From CBDFKB01 sp965248715 (GTDB lineage Bacteria; Pseudomonadota; Alphaproteobacteria; Rhizobiales; Rhizobiaceae), in the NCBI GenBank assembly GCA_965248715.1, contig CBDFKB010000008.1, positions 558,001-622,000 on the forward strand: a stretch of DNA of 64,000 bases, read 5' to 3'. This document shows, piece by piece, positions 8,845-18,295 of the stretch. Under the pieces are notes generated by a model. The model was not told the DNA's origin, made no database searches, and worked only from the letters and a program-made list of their open reading frames with translations. The translations under genes and the position numbers were made by a program. Numbering within the stretch: the stretch's first letter is position 1; every line of letters begins with the position of its first letter.

Positions 8845-9663
8845 ATGTCCGGAACAGCAGCGGCAAAAGAACCAACCATGGAGGATATTCTTGCCTCCAT
8901 CAGAAAAATCATTTCTGAGGAAGACAAGACAACGGGAACTTCTGATGCGGCCGCTGATGATACTGGTGCAGGGCAACCGTGGAAATCTTCAATATCCGAA
9001 CAATCGACCCCGGCCAGGCAAAGCTATACCGAAACGGATACCAGCCAAGCAAATCTGGCAAGCACCACGCCTGCTAGCGCGGTCAGACCATCGGCGTCCA
9101 CAGCGCCAAGCGCTGGGGGCCAAAGTGGTAATGCGCCAAAAACCCTTGCGGAATTGGCGGCAGCCAGTGCGCTGGCATCGTCTGGCGATAGTGTTGCCCA
9201 GCCCGACACAGACGCCAATGCCGTCATAGACGCTGCAGACAGTTTGCAGAGCGCCATGGGTTCGCCGAACCACGAAAACAGAGATGATGCCGCGCGCTCG
9301 GCGCTTGCCGCACTGGCAGCTGGCGACAATGCTGGTTCTACCCACTCTGATCAGGCGACAGAAGAGGCCGCTTCGACGACAGCAGGGTTGCCGACACCGG
9401 TGCCGGCCGCAACGCGCGATACTGGTACCGATGAAGCGGAAGCATTTCGCGGTGCGCTAATGTCGCCAGAGACCGGGTTGACGGTCGGCAGTGTTTTCGA
9501 ACGGCTGAAATCTAGCGAAGAGCTCGATGACGATTTGAACAATTCGGTTGATGGGCTGTTGCAGCCGATGCTGCGAGACTGGCTTGATGAAAACCTGCCA
9601 TCGTTGGTAGAACGGCTGGTCCGTGAGGAAATCGAACGAGTTTCGCGCGGACGACGCGCCTAA
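8845..9663 (+). CDS. popZ: PopZ-like polar organizing protein (DUF2497)
   Basis: 272 residues. The N-terminus has the short conserved helix EPTMEDILASIRKIISEED, the middle is a long low-complexity Ala/Ser/Asp-rich linker, and the C-terminus has the conserved helical region PMLRDWLDENLPSLVERLVR. This three-part layout is that of PopZ, which forms cell-pole scaffolds that anchor the chromosome origin through ParB in alphaproteobacteria. It follows tolC in the same direction. In the relatives I know, valS comes next, but here valS is ~11.7 kb away. The start is ATG 8845, with GGAGAT a little upstream. Confidence 0.85.
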   Translation: MSGTAAAKEPTMEDILASIRKIISEEDKTTGTSDAAADDTGAGQPWKSSISEQSTPARQSYTETDTSQANLASTTPASAVRPSASTAPSAGGQSGNAPKTLAELAAASALASSGDSVAQPDTDANAVIDAADSLQSAMGSPNHENRDDAARSALAALAAGDNAGSTHSDQATEEAASTTAGLPTPVPAATRDTGTDEAEAFRGALMSPETGLTVGSVFERLKSSEELDDDLNNSVDGLLQPMLRDWLDENLPSLVERLVREEIERVSRGRRA

Positions 9664-9794
9664 CACCCGTTGAGCTTGGTCGAAGTTTGTTGCCCGCCGA
9701 CCGGTGGTTTTGACACATTTTCCCTTGTGCATGTAATGGCGCTACCGAAGGCCGGGTTTATTTGGCTTTTGGTCGTCGTTGCGGCCGGAACGCG

Positions 9795-9963
9795 CTAGTG
9801 GAATGAATTTGACATTTGGTGCCCATTTGCAACATCGTCGTTTGTCAAATGTCAAATTTAAAAATCCCACTAGATTCAATATCTTGCTAGTGGTTCTTTT
9901 GATTCCAACATTTGCAAACCTAAGTGTTGCAACGGGACGCAAATGTTAGAATCGAACCACTAT
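9795..9963 (-). repeat. Double-hairpin CTAG repeat, copy B
   Basis: A 169-base copy in reverse orientation to copy A, from CTAG 9795 to CTAT 9960-9963 (a decayed CTAG). It lies in the 541-base gap between popZ and the next operon. The rest of that gap holds no gene and should contain the promoter for the substrate-binding protein gene at 10205. Confidence 0.85.
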
Positions 9964-10204
9964 AGCAAGTTTTGACCATACGGTAACGCTTGACCGATTT
10001 TCCACGTCTGTTGTCAAGGCGAGATTTTTCCGGGTTGGCAGGCCAAAATATTTGCCAAGGTCCCGGCATCGCCAAAGTCAACTCGACCTTCGTATTAGTG
10101 ATATTGTTGAATTGTGACTTTGCGGCGATCCAGCATAGTAGTGAAATCCTTTAGGCGTATTCCTGCGCCTGGTGGTGTATCCGTGAACCTGGGAGGATTT
10201 CCAC

Positions 10205-11551
10205 ATGAGTGACAAACTTTTGGTCACCCGTCGTAACGTTATGAAATATGGCGCCGCAGCGACCGCTGTCGTCGCAACCCCGTACTTTTTTACCCGCGGC
10301 GCGCTTGCTGCTAGTCATGAATACCGCAACGCACCGACCGGCGATACGGTAACGCTCGGCTTTAATGTCCCGCAGACCGGCGCTTATGCCGACGAAGGCG
10401 CCGACGAATTGCGAGCCTATGAACTGGCGGTTGAACACATTAATGGCGAGGGCGATGGCGGTATGCTGAACACCTTCTCTTCGAAGGTGCTAGGCGGCAA
10501 CGGCATCAACGGCAAAAAGGTCGTTTTCGTCACCGGTGACACCCAAACCAAATCGGATGCCGCGCGTGCTTCGGCCAAGCGGATGATCGAAAATGACGGT
10601 GCCATCATGATCACCGGCGGTTCCTCGTCTGGTGTGGCGATCGCCACCCAGGGCCTTTGCCAGGAAGCCGGTGTTATCTTTATGGCCGGTCTGACCCACT
10701 CCAATGACACTACCGGCAAAGACAAGCGCGCCAACGGTTTCCGTCACTTCTTTAATACGGAAATGTCTGGTGCAGCGCTTGGTCCGGTGCTCAAGAACGC
10801 ATTCGGCACCGACCGTACCGCCTATCATTTGACCGCCGACTATACCTGGGGCTGGTCCCAGGAAGGTTCGATCGTTAAATACACCGAAGCCCTTGGCTGG
10901 AATACCGCTGCAGCGGTGCGCACGCCGCTTGGTGCCGGTGACTTTTCCCAGTACATTACCCCGGTTCTTAACTCCGGCGCTGATGTGCTGGTCCTCAACC
11001 ATTATGGCAAGGACATGGTCAACTCGCTGACTCAAGCGGTTCAGTTCGGCCTGCGCGACAGACAAGTCAACGGCAAGGATTTTGCCATTGTCGTGCCGCT
11101 GTATTCGCGTTTGATGGCTCAAGGTGCCGGCGAAAACGTCAAAGGCATTTTTGGTTCCACGAACTGGCATTGGTCGCTGCAAGACGAAGGTTCCAAGACC
11201 TTCGTAAAATCATTCGGCACCAAATACGGCTTCCCACCGTCCCAGGCTGCCCACACGACCTATTGCCAGGCGCTACTTTATGCCGATGCTTGTCAGCGGG
11301 CCGGTACTTTCCGCCCGTCGGAATTTGGCAAAGCGCTTGAAGGCTTCTCCTTCGACGGCCTCGGCAATGGACCGACCGAATATCGTGCCGCCGACCACCA
11401 GTGCTTCAAAGACGTACTGGTAGTGAAGGGCAAGGAGAACCCGTCATCGAAATTTGACGTGCTGGAAGTGGTGGAAGTAACGCCGCGCGCCCAGGTCGAA
11501 TATCCGGCATCCATGCTGGGTGGCGAACTCGGCCCGTACAACGACGGCTGA
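10205..11551 (+). CDS. Branched-chain amino acid-type ABC transporter substrate-binding protein (Tat-exported)
   Basis: 448 residues of the LivJ/LivK (type I periplasmic binding) family. The N-terminus has a twin-arginine signal, TRRNVMKYGAAATAV, ending near ALAAS, so it is likely exported folded by Tat. The mature part has the family pattern LGFNVPQTGAYADEG and later GGSSSGVAIATQ. It would capture a small ligand (branched amino acid, amide or urea; not decidable) and pass it to the permeases encoded at 11947 and 12976. It starts at ATG 10205 after GGGAGGATTTCC. It is first of the operon and separated from the permeases by a hairpin, which suggests higher expression of the binding protein. 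Confidence 0.9.
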   Translation: MSDKLLVTRRNVMKYGAAATAVVATPYFFTRGALAASHEYRNAPTGDTVTLGFNVPQTGAYADEGADELRAYELAVEHINGEGDGGMLNTFSSKVLGGNGINGKKVVFVTGDTQTKSDAARASAKRMIENDGAIMITGGSSSGVAIATQGLCQEAGVIFMAGLTHSNDTTGKDKRANGFRHFFNTEMSGAALGPVLKNAFGTDRTAYHLTADYTWGWSQEGSIVKYTEALGWNTAAAVRTPLGAGDFSQYITPVLNSGADVLVLNHYGKDMVNSLTQAVQFGLRDRQVNGKDFAIVVPLYSRLMAQGAGENVKGIFGSTNWHWSLQDEGSKTFVKSFGTKYGFPPSQAAHTTYCQALLYADACQRAGTFRPSEFGKALEGFSFDGLGNGPTEYRAADHQCFKDVLVVKGKENPSSKFDVLEVVEVTPRAQVEYPASMLGGELGPYNDG

Positions 11552-11573
11552 TCGGTACTATTTATGACATTGG

Positions 11574-11601
11574 CTTCGGCCGTCGTTTCAGGCGGCCGAA
11601 G
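11574..11601 (+). terminator. Intercistronic hairpin after the binding-protein gene
   Basis: CTTCGGCCG and CGGCCGAAG form a perfect 9-bp stem around a 10-base loop, 23 bases after the stop. There is no T-run, so it may stabilise the mRNA or cause partial termination rather than fully terminate. The remaining bases to 11946 show no gene. Confidence 0.6.
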
Positions 11602-11946
11602 TTAGACCGGTAACGGTCGAACTGGTGCGGAGGGCCGGTTGTTGGCGCAGTGTGATCAGCGAGCTAATGCTGTTATCGCGGCCACAAATCCGGTGCGGAC
11701 ATCGGGGAACATGCGAGGGTCCAGGCGCTGCTCGGCATTTGACCGCAGTTGGATTGCGCTCCATTCTCGTAAAATTTGCCCCTTTGGACCAATTCCACAT
11801 CGCCGTTGCGACCGAAAGGCTTGAATAGCGAAGGCAATTCCTTCAATTTTTCCGGCGCACCGGCAGTATTGAAACAAATTTAAGGCACGGCCGTTGCATT
11901 TATGGCAATGTGGCGAACCCAAACGATCATTAAGGCGTAAGCGAAG

Positions 11947-12972
11947 ATGGATGCGATCTTTCTTCAGGTATTAAACGGACTGGACAAGGGCGGCGCCTAC
12001 GCGCTGATTGCACTGGGCTTAACCCTGGTGTTCGGTACTCTTGGCGTAGTCAATTTCGCGCATGGCGCGCTGTTCATGCTCGGAGCGTTTTGTGCCGTTA
12101 CCATGAACAAAATTCTCCATCTTGGTGTGGAAATTCCCGCCGAAGACACCGGTCTCGGTTTTGTCCCGCCGCCGGAGGTAATTCCCTACGTCAAGGTCTG
12201 GTTCGGCGATGGGTGGGGCGAAGCTATCCTTGATTATTCCGTGCCGATTTCGCTGCTGCTGGTGGTCATTTTCATGGCCATTGTCGGGATCGTGATGGAG
12301 CGTGGGCTGATCAAACACTTTTATAAGCGCCCCCATGCCGACCAAATTCTGGTTACCTTTGGGTTGGCGATCATATTGCAGGAGATCGTTCGGCATTATT
12401 TTGGCGCCAACCCGATCCCGCAGGGTGCGCCTGATGTAGTGGCCGGTGCCGCCAATGTCGGCAGTTGGTTGGGCCTTGGCGACAATGTGATTTACCCCTG
12501 GTGGCGTCTGGTCTACTTCCTGTTTTCGGCGATTATCATCTTTGTGGTGTTTGCGTTCTTGCAGTTTACCACCTTTGGCATGGTGGTACGGGCCGGTATG
12601 CAGGATCGCGAAACCGTCGGGCTGCTCGGCATCAACATTCAAAAGCGCTTTACCTTTGTGTTCGCAATAGCGGCGGTGGTCGTTGGTCTGGCCGGCGCCA
12701 TGTACACACCAATTTTGCCACCGGACTATCACATGGGAATGGATTTCCTGGTGCTGTCGTTCGTGGTCGTCGTAGTTGGCGGCATGGGTTCGCTGGCCGG
12801 TGCGGTGCTGGCCGGTTTCATGCTCGGCGTCCTGCAAAGCTTTGCTTCGATGAATGAAGTAAAATCGATTCTTCCGGGTATCGACCAGATCATTATCTAT
12901 CTGATTGCCGTAATTGTTCTGCTTACGCTGCCGCGCGGACTGCTTGGCCGCAAAGGCGTGATGGAGGACTAG
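11947..12972 (+). CDS. livH: Branched-chain amino acid-type ABC transporter permease LivH
   Basis: A 341-residue inner-membrane permease with about eight hydrophobic segments. The start, LNGLDKGGAYALIALGLTLV, and VNFAHGALFMLGAF are hallmark LivH sequences, and GGMGSLAGAVLAGFMLGV near residue 280 is the loop that contacts the ATPase. It is longer than many LivH proteins because of an insertion around residues 60-90 (ALFM to LDYS). It pairs with LivM, three bases downstream, and the two ATPases that follow. The substrate is not determined by the permease. Confidence 0.92.
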   Translation: MDAIFLQVLNGLDKGGAYALIALGLTLVFGTLGVVNFAHGALFMLGAFCAVTMNKILHLGVEIPAEDTGLGFVPPPEVIPYVKVWFGDGWGEAILDYSVPISLLLVVIFMAIVGIVMERGLIKHFYKRPHADQILVTFGLAIILQEIVRHYFGANPIPQGAPDVVAGAANVGSWLGLGDNVIYPWWRLVYFLFSAIIIFVVFAFLQFTTFGMVVRAGMQDRETVGLLGINIQKRFTFVFAIAAVVVGLAGAMYTPILPPDYHMGMDFLVLSFVVVVVGGMGSLAGAVLAGFMLGVLQSFASMNEVKSILPGIDQIIIYLIAVIVLLTLPRGLLGRKGVMED

Positions 12973-12975
12973 GCC

Positions 12976-14154
12976 ATGACCCGTTCATTTTCCCGCGCTG
13001 ATTGGATGCTGCTGTTAGGCTTTATCGCATTCGTGCTGAGCGTGCCGTGGACCATGATCCCGTTCGGCGCCGCTTATCCTGACTTATTACAGAAGTTTGC
13101 CATTTTCGGCATCTTTGCCATCGGCTTCAATATTCTGTTTGGCCTGACCGGCTATCTATCCTTCGGCCATGCGGCATTTATCGGTGTTGGATCTTATATT
13201 TCGGTATGGACATTCAAACTGCTGACCATGAACGTATTGCCGGCGCTTGCGCTATCGGTATGTTTCGCTGGCGTGTTTGCGCTTTTGATCGGCTTTGTGT
13301 CGTTACGTCGCTCGGGGATCTATTTCTCGATCCTGACGCTGGCTTTCGCGCAGATGTCGTACAATCTGGCCTATTCGGTGTTGACCCCGATTACCAATGG
13401 GGAAACCGGGCTCCAGGTACGCGCGATCCGCAGCAATCCAGAAATCTCGCTACGTGACGGTGACATCAGGGTCATCGATCAGGCGTTCGGGATTGAGGAG
13501 TTCGGCGTGCCGATCACCAATTTGTTCGGCATCAAGATGAGCGGGTTTCCTGGCTTCTATTTCTGTGCGGTGTTGCTGATCATCTGCTTTTTCATCGCCC
13601 AATGCATCACCAAATCCAATTTCGGAATGATGCTTAAGGCGATCAAATCAAACCAGAACCGGTTAAACTATACCGGCATCAATACCAGGCCCTATTTGAT
13701 TACGGCATTTGTGATTTCTGGCATGTATGCTGGGCTGGCTGGTTCGTTGATGGCGATCACCGACCCGATTGCTGGTGCCGAGCGCATGCAATGGACTGCT
13801 TCCGGCGAAGTGGTGCTGATGACCATCCTAGGTGGCGTTGGCACGCTGGTCGGGCCGGTTCTTGGTGCCGGGTTGATCAAATATGCCGAGCAAAAAGTAT
13901 CGTCCTGGAACGAAGGCATATTGCATAAAGCATTCGAGTTTCTGCCTGATGGGATGGAAGATTTCATTGTCGGCATCGCCTCGCTGTTCGTCGGCGAGGG
14001 CTGGCATTTGACACTCGGGCTGTTATTCATGGTAATCGTGATCTTCCTGCCCGGTGGACTGATGGAGGGTTTGCAGCGGATCCGCAATCTGTTTGGCCGC
14101 TCCAATACGCAACCGGGCATCGCCAAGCCGGCGCCCGCAACGGCACCGGAATAG
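12976..14154 (+). CDS. livM: Branched-chain amino acid-type ABC transporter permease LivM
   Basis: 392 residues, with many transmembrane segments. LFGLTGYLSFGHAAFIGVG and GGVGTLVGPVLGAGLIKYAE are characteristic of LivM permeases. It follows livH by three bases and precedes livG by nine, so the genes are surely one transcript. A long soluble insertion (about residues 145-185) separates membrane parts and may lie in the periplasm. The C-terminal tail beyond the last membrane helix is short and Pro/Ala-rich. Confidence 0.92.
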   Translation: MTRSFSRADWMLLLGFIAFVLSVPWTMIPFGAAYPDLLQKFAIFGIFAIGFNILFGLTGYLSFGHAAFIGVGSYISVWTFKLLTMNVLPALALSVCFAGVFALLIGFVSLRRSGIYFSILTLAFAQMSYNLAYSVLTPITNGETGLQVRAIRSNPEISLRDGDIRVIDQAFGIEEFGVPITNLFGIKMSGFPGFYFCAVLLIICFFIAQCITKSNFGMMLKAIKSNQNRLNYTGINTRPYLITAFVISGMYAGLAGSLMAITDPIAGAERMQWTASGEVVLMTILGGVGTLVGPVLGAGLIKYAEQKVSSWNEGILHKAFEFLPDGMEDFIVGIASLFVGEGWHLTLGLLFMVIVIFLPGGLMEGLQRIRNLFGRSNTQPGIAKPAPATAPE

Positions 14155-14163
14155 GGGGGTTCG

Positions 14164-14982
14164 ATGGCAGTTGCACAAGCATTGAGCGTTGACGCTGAAG
14201 CCCGCGAATTTACCAAAGGGGTTCCCGACAAGATCTTGCACATCAATGACGTGCACAAGAGTTTCGCCGGCCTGCACGCGCTTTCCGATGTCGACCTTGA
14301 TGTGCGCCAGGGCGAAACCCATGCGATTATCGGCCCGAATGGCGCCGGTAAATCCACCTTGTTGAACGTTTGCGTCGGGCGACTTAGTCCGGACCGGGGC
14401 AGTGTCACCTTTGACGGCGACACGCTGACCGGCAAATTACCGCACGAGATTAACCAGCTTGGGGTTGCCCGGGTGTTTCAAACCCCGGAAATTTTCCCCG
14501 ACCTGAACGTGCTGGATAACATCATGGTGCCGGGGCTATCGAAACGCTACGGCGCGTTTACGCTGAACCCGTTTTCCAGCTTTGCCGCCGAGCATGAAAT
14601 CCGCGATGAGGCGGAGGCCATCGCCAGCAGCGTTGGCCTTGGCGAACAGTTGCAAATGCTGGCCTCAAGCATGTCGCGCGGTGACAAACGGCGACTGGAA
14701 CTTGCCATGGGATTAATCCAGCACCCGAAACTGCTGCTGCTCGACGAACCGACCGCCGGCATGGCCCGGGCCGATACCAATGCCACCATCGATCTTTTGA
14801 AAAAGATCAAGGAAGGTGGCATGACCAAGGTGATAATCGAGCACGACATGCATGTAGTCTTTTCGCTCGCCGACCGGATCAGCGTTCTTGCCGGCGGCCG
14901 CATTATTGCCCAGGGTGTGCCCGATGAAATCAAGGGCAACCCCAAAGTGATTGAGGCCTATTTGGGCGAGGAACAGGTATGA
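14164..14982 (+). CDS. livG: Branched-chain amino acid-type ABC transporter ATPase LivG
   Basis: A 272-residue ABC ATPase with Walker A GPNGAGKST, a degenerate signature SMSRGDKRRLELAMG (instead of LSGGQQ), Walker B LLLLDEPTAGMA and H-loop IIEHDMHVV. The ending VIEAYLGEEQV is typical of LivG. It starts at ATG 14164 after a GGGGGGTT box. It works with LivF as the heterodimeric motor on LivHM. Its stop overlaps the next start as ATGA at 14979, implying coupled translation. Confidence 0.92.
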   Translation: MAVAQALSVDAEAREFTKGVPDKILHINDVHKSFAGLHALSDVDLDVRQGETHAIIGPNGAGKSTLLNVCVGRLSPDRGSVTFDGDTLTGKLPHEINQLGVARVFQTPEIFPDLNVLDNIMVPGLSKRYGAFTLNPFSSFAAEHEIRDEAEAIASSVGLGEQLQMLASSMSRGDKRRLELAMGLIQHPKLLLLDEPTAGMARADTNATIDLLKKIKEGGMTKVIIEHDMHVVFSLADRISVLAGGRIIAQGVPDEIKGNPKVIEAYLGEEQV

Positions 14983-15725
14983 GTGTGGAGACCCTTCAGG
15001 CCGCGCCGCAAACAGTCGACAGCACATTTTTCAGATGCAGCGGACTAGAAGCCTATTACGGCGACAGCTACATTGTGCAAAACGTCTCTTTTCAACTAAA
15101 CGAAGGCGAAATCCTGGCACTTCTTGGCCGCAACGGTGCCGGCAAAACCTCGACGCTGAGAGCGATTGCCCGTGCTTCGACGCCAGAATTGCGTAGCGGT
15201 GAAGTCTATCTCGATGGCGTTGCATTACACGACAAACCAAATTTCTTCGCCGCTAATGTGGGCGTGCAACTGGTGCAGGAAGATCGGCGCATCATCCCAG
15301 GACTTTCGGTCGAGGAGAATTTGCAACTGGCGCTGATATCCGGCGAGCCGGGATGGCCGTTTGAACGCATTTACGATTTGTTTCCACGTCTGAAGGAACG
15401 CCGCAAACAAGAGGGCACCACCCTTTCCGGCGGCGAGCAGCAGATGCTGGCGATCGGGCGCGCGTTGGCGCGAGAAGTCAAATTGCTGTTGCTTGATGAA
15501 CCTTACGAGGGCTTAGCGCCGGTGGTGCGGCAAGACATTGCCAAAGCGCTGAACGAAATCCGCAATTCCGGGATAACCAGCATTCTGGTCGAACAAAACG
15601 CAGTAGCCGCGCTGTCGATATCAGACCGTGCGCTGATCCTTGATACCGGAGAAGTAGCTTATGACGGGACGGCGCAGAAAGTGCTCGATGACGAAGATTT
15701 GCGGCACAAATACCTAGCGATCTGA
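14979..15725 (+). CDS. livF: Branched-chain amino acid-type ABC transporter ATPase LivF
   Basis: A 248-residue ABC ATPase with Walker A GRNGAGKTS, Q-loop LVQEDRRIIPGLSV, signature LSGGEQQMLAIGRAL, Walker B LLLLDEPYEGLAP and H-loop ILVEQN. These are LivF features. It is translationally coupled to livG by ATGA overlap. After a 125-base gap comes the duplicated-domain gene at 15851, which may belong to the same transcript. Confidence 0.92.
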   Translation: MSVETLQAAPQTVDSTFFRCSGLEAYYGDSYIVQNVSFQLNEGEILALLGRNGAGKTSTLRAIARASTPELRSGEVYLDGVALHDKPNFFAANVGVQLVQEDRRIIPGLSVEENLQLALISGEPGWPFERIYDLFPRLKERRKQEGTTLSGGEQQMLAIGRALAREVKLLLLDEPYEGLAPVVRQDIAKALNEIRNSGITSILVEQNAVAALSISDRALILDTGEVAYDGTAQKVLDDEDLRHKYLAI

Positions 15726-15850
15726 CCGGGCTTTCACCGGTGTTCGCAAAAGGCGCGCAAAGGATAGCAAACCGATCAACGTGGCGGCAGACGCGAATGC
15801 GTTGCTGCGCGAAAATTCAGTGAATCGGTGGACAGAAATAAGGAAAGTGG

Positions 15851-16687
15851 ATGCAACAAAAGACCAATGCCGACCGGGTCGCGTTCCTGCACCAAGAGCA
15901 GGTGATGGAAGTCGACTTTTCAGACATGCTTTTTGATGTCTCGAAACCAGTCAACGACATTTATGACGAACTCGACAAGCAGGCAAAAGAGACCGGTCAA
16001 AAATGGTTCTTCATGGTCAATTATAAGAATTGCACCATTATGACCGAGGCGTGGATCACGTTTGCCCATCGTGGTAAGAAGCTTAACCTGGCCTATTCGC
16101 TTGGCACCGCGCGCTATGCGGCCAGCGAGGAAGTTAGGGGTGCGGTCAAGGAGCGCTCGCAGTTTGAAGCGTTCGACCCCAACCTTTACCCCTCGCGCGA
16201 GGCGGCGCTGGATTTTTTGAGTTCGTTGCGCGACGAAATTCCCGCTGAACAATATGCCGAGGCGATCATGCAGGACGCCACGGTGGCGGAACGTTCCTTC
16301 GAGGACCGCATCAGCTTTCACCCCGATCTCAATGTGATGGAAATGGACTTTTCCGACGTCACCTTCGAGCGCTCGCAAAACGTCAACGCCTTCTACGATA
16401 TCTTGGAGGAGAAAGTCACTGAGACTGGCAAGAAGTGGTATTTTATGGTCAATTACCGCAATTGCTCGATTCTACCCGAAGCGTGGATGGCATTCGCTGC
16501 GCGCGGCAAGAAGGCTAGTTTGGCCCACTCTCTCGGTACCATCCGCTTTGATGCTAGCGCCGAGACTGCACACACGATCGAAACCGACTCGCAAAAAGAG
16601 CATTTCGACCCCAATTTACTCCATTCCCGCGAGGCGGCAATCGCCCGCGTTATCGAACTGCGCAAGGAGGCTGAGGCTGACGGCTAG
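15851..16687 (+). CDS. Unknown protein made of two copies of one ~115-residue domain
   Basis: I do not recognise the family. The 278-residue protein is an internal duplication: copy 1 (about residues 13-124) and copy 2 (about 153-268) share MEVDFSDMLFD / MEMDFSDVTFE, KWFFMVNYKNC / KWYFMVNYRNC, EAWITFAHRGKK / EAWMAFAARGKK, SLGTARYAAS / SLGTIRFDAS and FDPNLYPSREAA / FDPNLLHSREAA. There is no signal peptide or membrane segment, so it should be cytoplasmic. The one-per-copy Cys and the conserved N-x-C-x-I, E-A-W and R-G-K-K motifs look functional. It starts at ATG 15851 after AGGAAAGTGG. Its place after livHMGF and before a RidA gene suggests a role in handling the imported compound; that is inference. 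Confidence 0.85.
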   Translation: MQQKTNADRVAFLHQEQVMEVDFSDMLFDVSKPVNDIYDELDKQAKETGQKWFFMVNYKNCTIMTEAWITFAHRGKKLNLAYSLGTARYAASEEVRGAVKERSQFEAFDPNLYPSREAALDFLSSLRDEIPAEQYAEAIMQDATVAERSFEDRISFHPDLNVMEMDFSDVTFERSQNVNAFYDILEEKVTETGKKWYFMVNYRNCSILPEAWMAFAARGKKASLAHSLGTIRFDASAETAHTIETDSQKEHFDPNLLHSREAAIARVIELRKEAEADG

Positions 16688-16710
16688 GCTTATACCGACG
16701 GTGGTTACAA

Positions 16711-17139
16711 TTGACCCAATCGATGGCGGAAATATCGTTTGGTGGAACCGTTGATTTTATTGAATATTCTTCCGTTGGATACAGGAATGTTGTGTTGAAG
16801 CGTTTTCCAGAGGGAAGCGAAGGCAGATGTGGCGCTGTTGCATCGGGCAGTCTTGTTTACGCCGTTGCGACCGATCCGATTTGTGCAGAAGGTATTGCTG
16901 AGCAAACTCGGAACACATTGCAAGATATGGAAAGATTGCTGATCAAGGCAGGCAGTGGAAAGATTGGATTGATACAGGCAACAGTATATCTCAGTGACAT
17001 ATCAAATAAGCCTGAAATGGATTCAGTCTGGCGCGAATGGATTGGTGCAGAGGAAAATTGGCCGCAACGAGCCTGTGTCGGGGTGGAGCTTGACGATGGG
17101 TATTTAATTGAGGTGGTAGTGGTCGCGAAAATACTGTGA
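16711..17139 (+). CDS. RidA/YjgF-family protein
   Basis: About 142 residues (TTG 16711 after GGTGG; or 138 from ATG 16723). AVASGSLVYAVATDP, EQTRNTLQDMERLLIKAGS, ATVYLSDI and NWPQRACVGVELDDGYLIEV follow the RidA family pattern. RidA proteins hydrolyse reactive enamine/imine intermediates; the catalytic Arg of true RidA lies in the RACV(G)-type motif, which is present here (RACVGVEL). It sits 24 bases after the duplicated-domain gene and may be cotranscribed with it. Its exact substrate is unknown. Confidence 0.85.
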   Translation: MTQSMAEISFGGTVDFIEYSSVGYRNVVLKRFPEGSEGRCGAVASGSLVYAVATDPICAEGIAEQTRNTLQDMERLLIKAGSGKIGLIQATVYLSDISNKPEMDSVWREWIGAEENWPQRACVGVELDDGYLIEVVVVAKIL

Positions 17140-17632
17140 TTCCGTTGGTAATGCAGTAATTCTTTCAATTAATGCTGTCGGCAACGATGGTAAATCACCA
17201 ACGATTTATAATGGACTATATTTCAAGAGTTTGATTTGTAAAGTAATTGTAATAATACCATAGGGTAATTCCTATCCGTCGCAAAAACTGGCATTTTGCA
17301 CAAACATAGACTGTGTGTCAGCCAGTGCGATTACACACTGCAGCGCGCTGCTCGCCTCGCTGAGTGGACTGATTTGGCACCATCAAGTGATGCCGTATGG
17401 TCGAAACTTACTCTATTTCGTCAAAATCAGGGAATTCCGTGGAATTGCAACCCGATATGACAAAACCGACACAAGCTTCGCCGCAAACATCAATCTGGTT
17501 GCCACAATCCGAACAGCACTCTAGTTGCCCACAGGCCCTGGGGCCTGTTAGATATTCTTGACCCATTTTTTGGCAATTTCGCAGACGAGCCAACAACCGC
17601 GTGGCATTGCACGCAAACTGGAGATGAAACCG
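17140..17632. other. Intergenic stretch with IS427-group transposase remnant
   Basis: Most of this gap is AT-rich and gene-free. Bases 17411-17524 encode the decayed end of an IS427-group transposase: EFRGIATRYDKTDTSFAANI ... then TAG. It closely resembles the end of the intact copy at 51054-51894 (EFRGIATRYDKTDNSYAANW). The stop is again in CTAG (17521-17524). The msrA promoter should lie just after it. Confidence 0.75.
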
Positions 17633-18295
17633 ATGTTCCTGCTCAACACCTTGAACCGGAAACTCCATCTGCCGCGGGAAAACGAGGCGATTACCGGCCG
17701 TGATGAGGAAATCGAAACTGCCAGCCATCACCACATCAATGGCAACCCGTTAAAGGGACCATTTGCCAAACATTTGCAGCGGGCAATGTTTGGCATGGGC
17801 TGTTTTTGGGGCGCAGAGCGGAAATTCTGGGAATTTCCGGGGGTCTATGTAACTGCGGTTGGCTATGCCAGCGGTTACACGCCAAACCCAACCTACCAGG
17901 AAGTATGCACCGGCCTGACCGGCCATAACGAGGTGGTGTTGGTAGTCTTTGATCCCGGCAAAATCAGTTATGAAATCCTGCTGGGCAGTTTTTGGGAAAA
18001 TCACGATCCGACCCAGGGCATGCGCCAAGGAAATGATATCGGCACTCAATATCGTTCCGGCATCTATACCTATGCCGACGACCAACAGCGCGCAGCGGAA
18101 GCATCAAGAACGGCCTATCAGCAGGCGCTCAACGATGCCGGGATGAAAAAGATCACCACCGAGATCGTTGCCGGGCCGACATTTTATTACGCAGAAACAG
18201 CGCATCAGCAATATCTGGACAAGAATCCGAACGGCTATTGTGGGATCGGCGGCACCGGTGTTGCCTGCCCAACCGGCATTGCCGCCAAGGCATAA
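17633..18295 (+). CDS. msrA: Peptide methionine-S-sulfoxide reductase MsrA
   Basis: 220 residues. MFGMGCFWGAERKFWEFPGV holds the catalytic Cys of MsrA in GCFWG (about residue 51); VGYASGYTPNPTYQEVCTG, TGHNEVVLVVFDP and FWENHDPTQGMRQGNDIGTQ are family signatures. NGYCGIGGTGVACPTG at the C-terminus gives the resolving cysteines. It reduces the S epimer of methionine sulfoxide using thioredoxin. I chose ATG 17633 because GGAG lies nine bases upstream and the N-terminus MFLLNTLNRK matches relatives; ATG 17624 is too close to that site. It is monocistronic and followed by a RIME repeat. Confidence 0.93.
   Translation: MFLLNTLNRKLHLPRENEAITGRDEEIETASHHHINGNPLKGPFAKHLQRAMFGMGCFWGAERKFWEFPGVYVTAVGYASGYTPNPTYQEVCTGLTGHNEVVLVVFDPGKISYEILLGSFWENHDPTQGMRQGNDIGTQYRSGIYTYADDQQRAAEASRTAYQQALNDAGMKKITTEIVAGPTFYYAETAHQQYLDKNPNGYCGIGGTGVACPTGIAAKA

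Noticed and set aside
12019..12837. A 272-codon open frame on the minus strand
   Set aside because: Antisense of livH, with His-rich composition typical of a shadow frame and no family match.
17558..17632. An upstream start for msrA at 17558
   Set aside because: It would add residues unlike any MsrA; the ribosome site GGAG is correctly spaced from ATG 17633.
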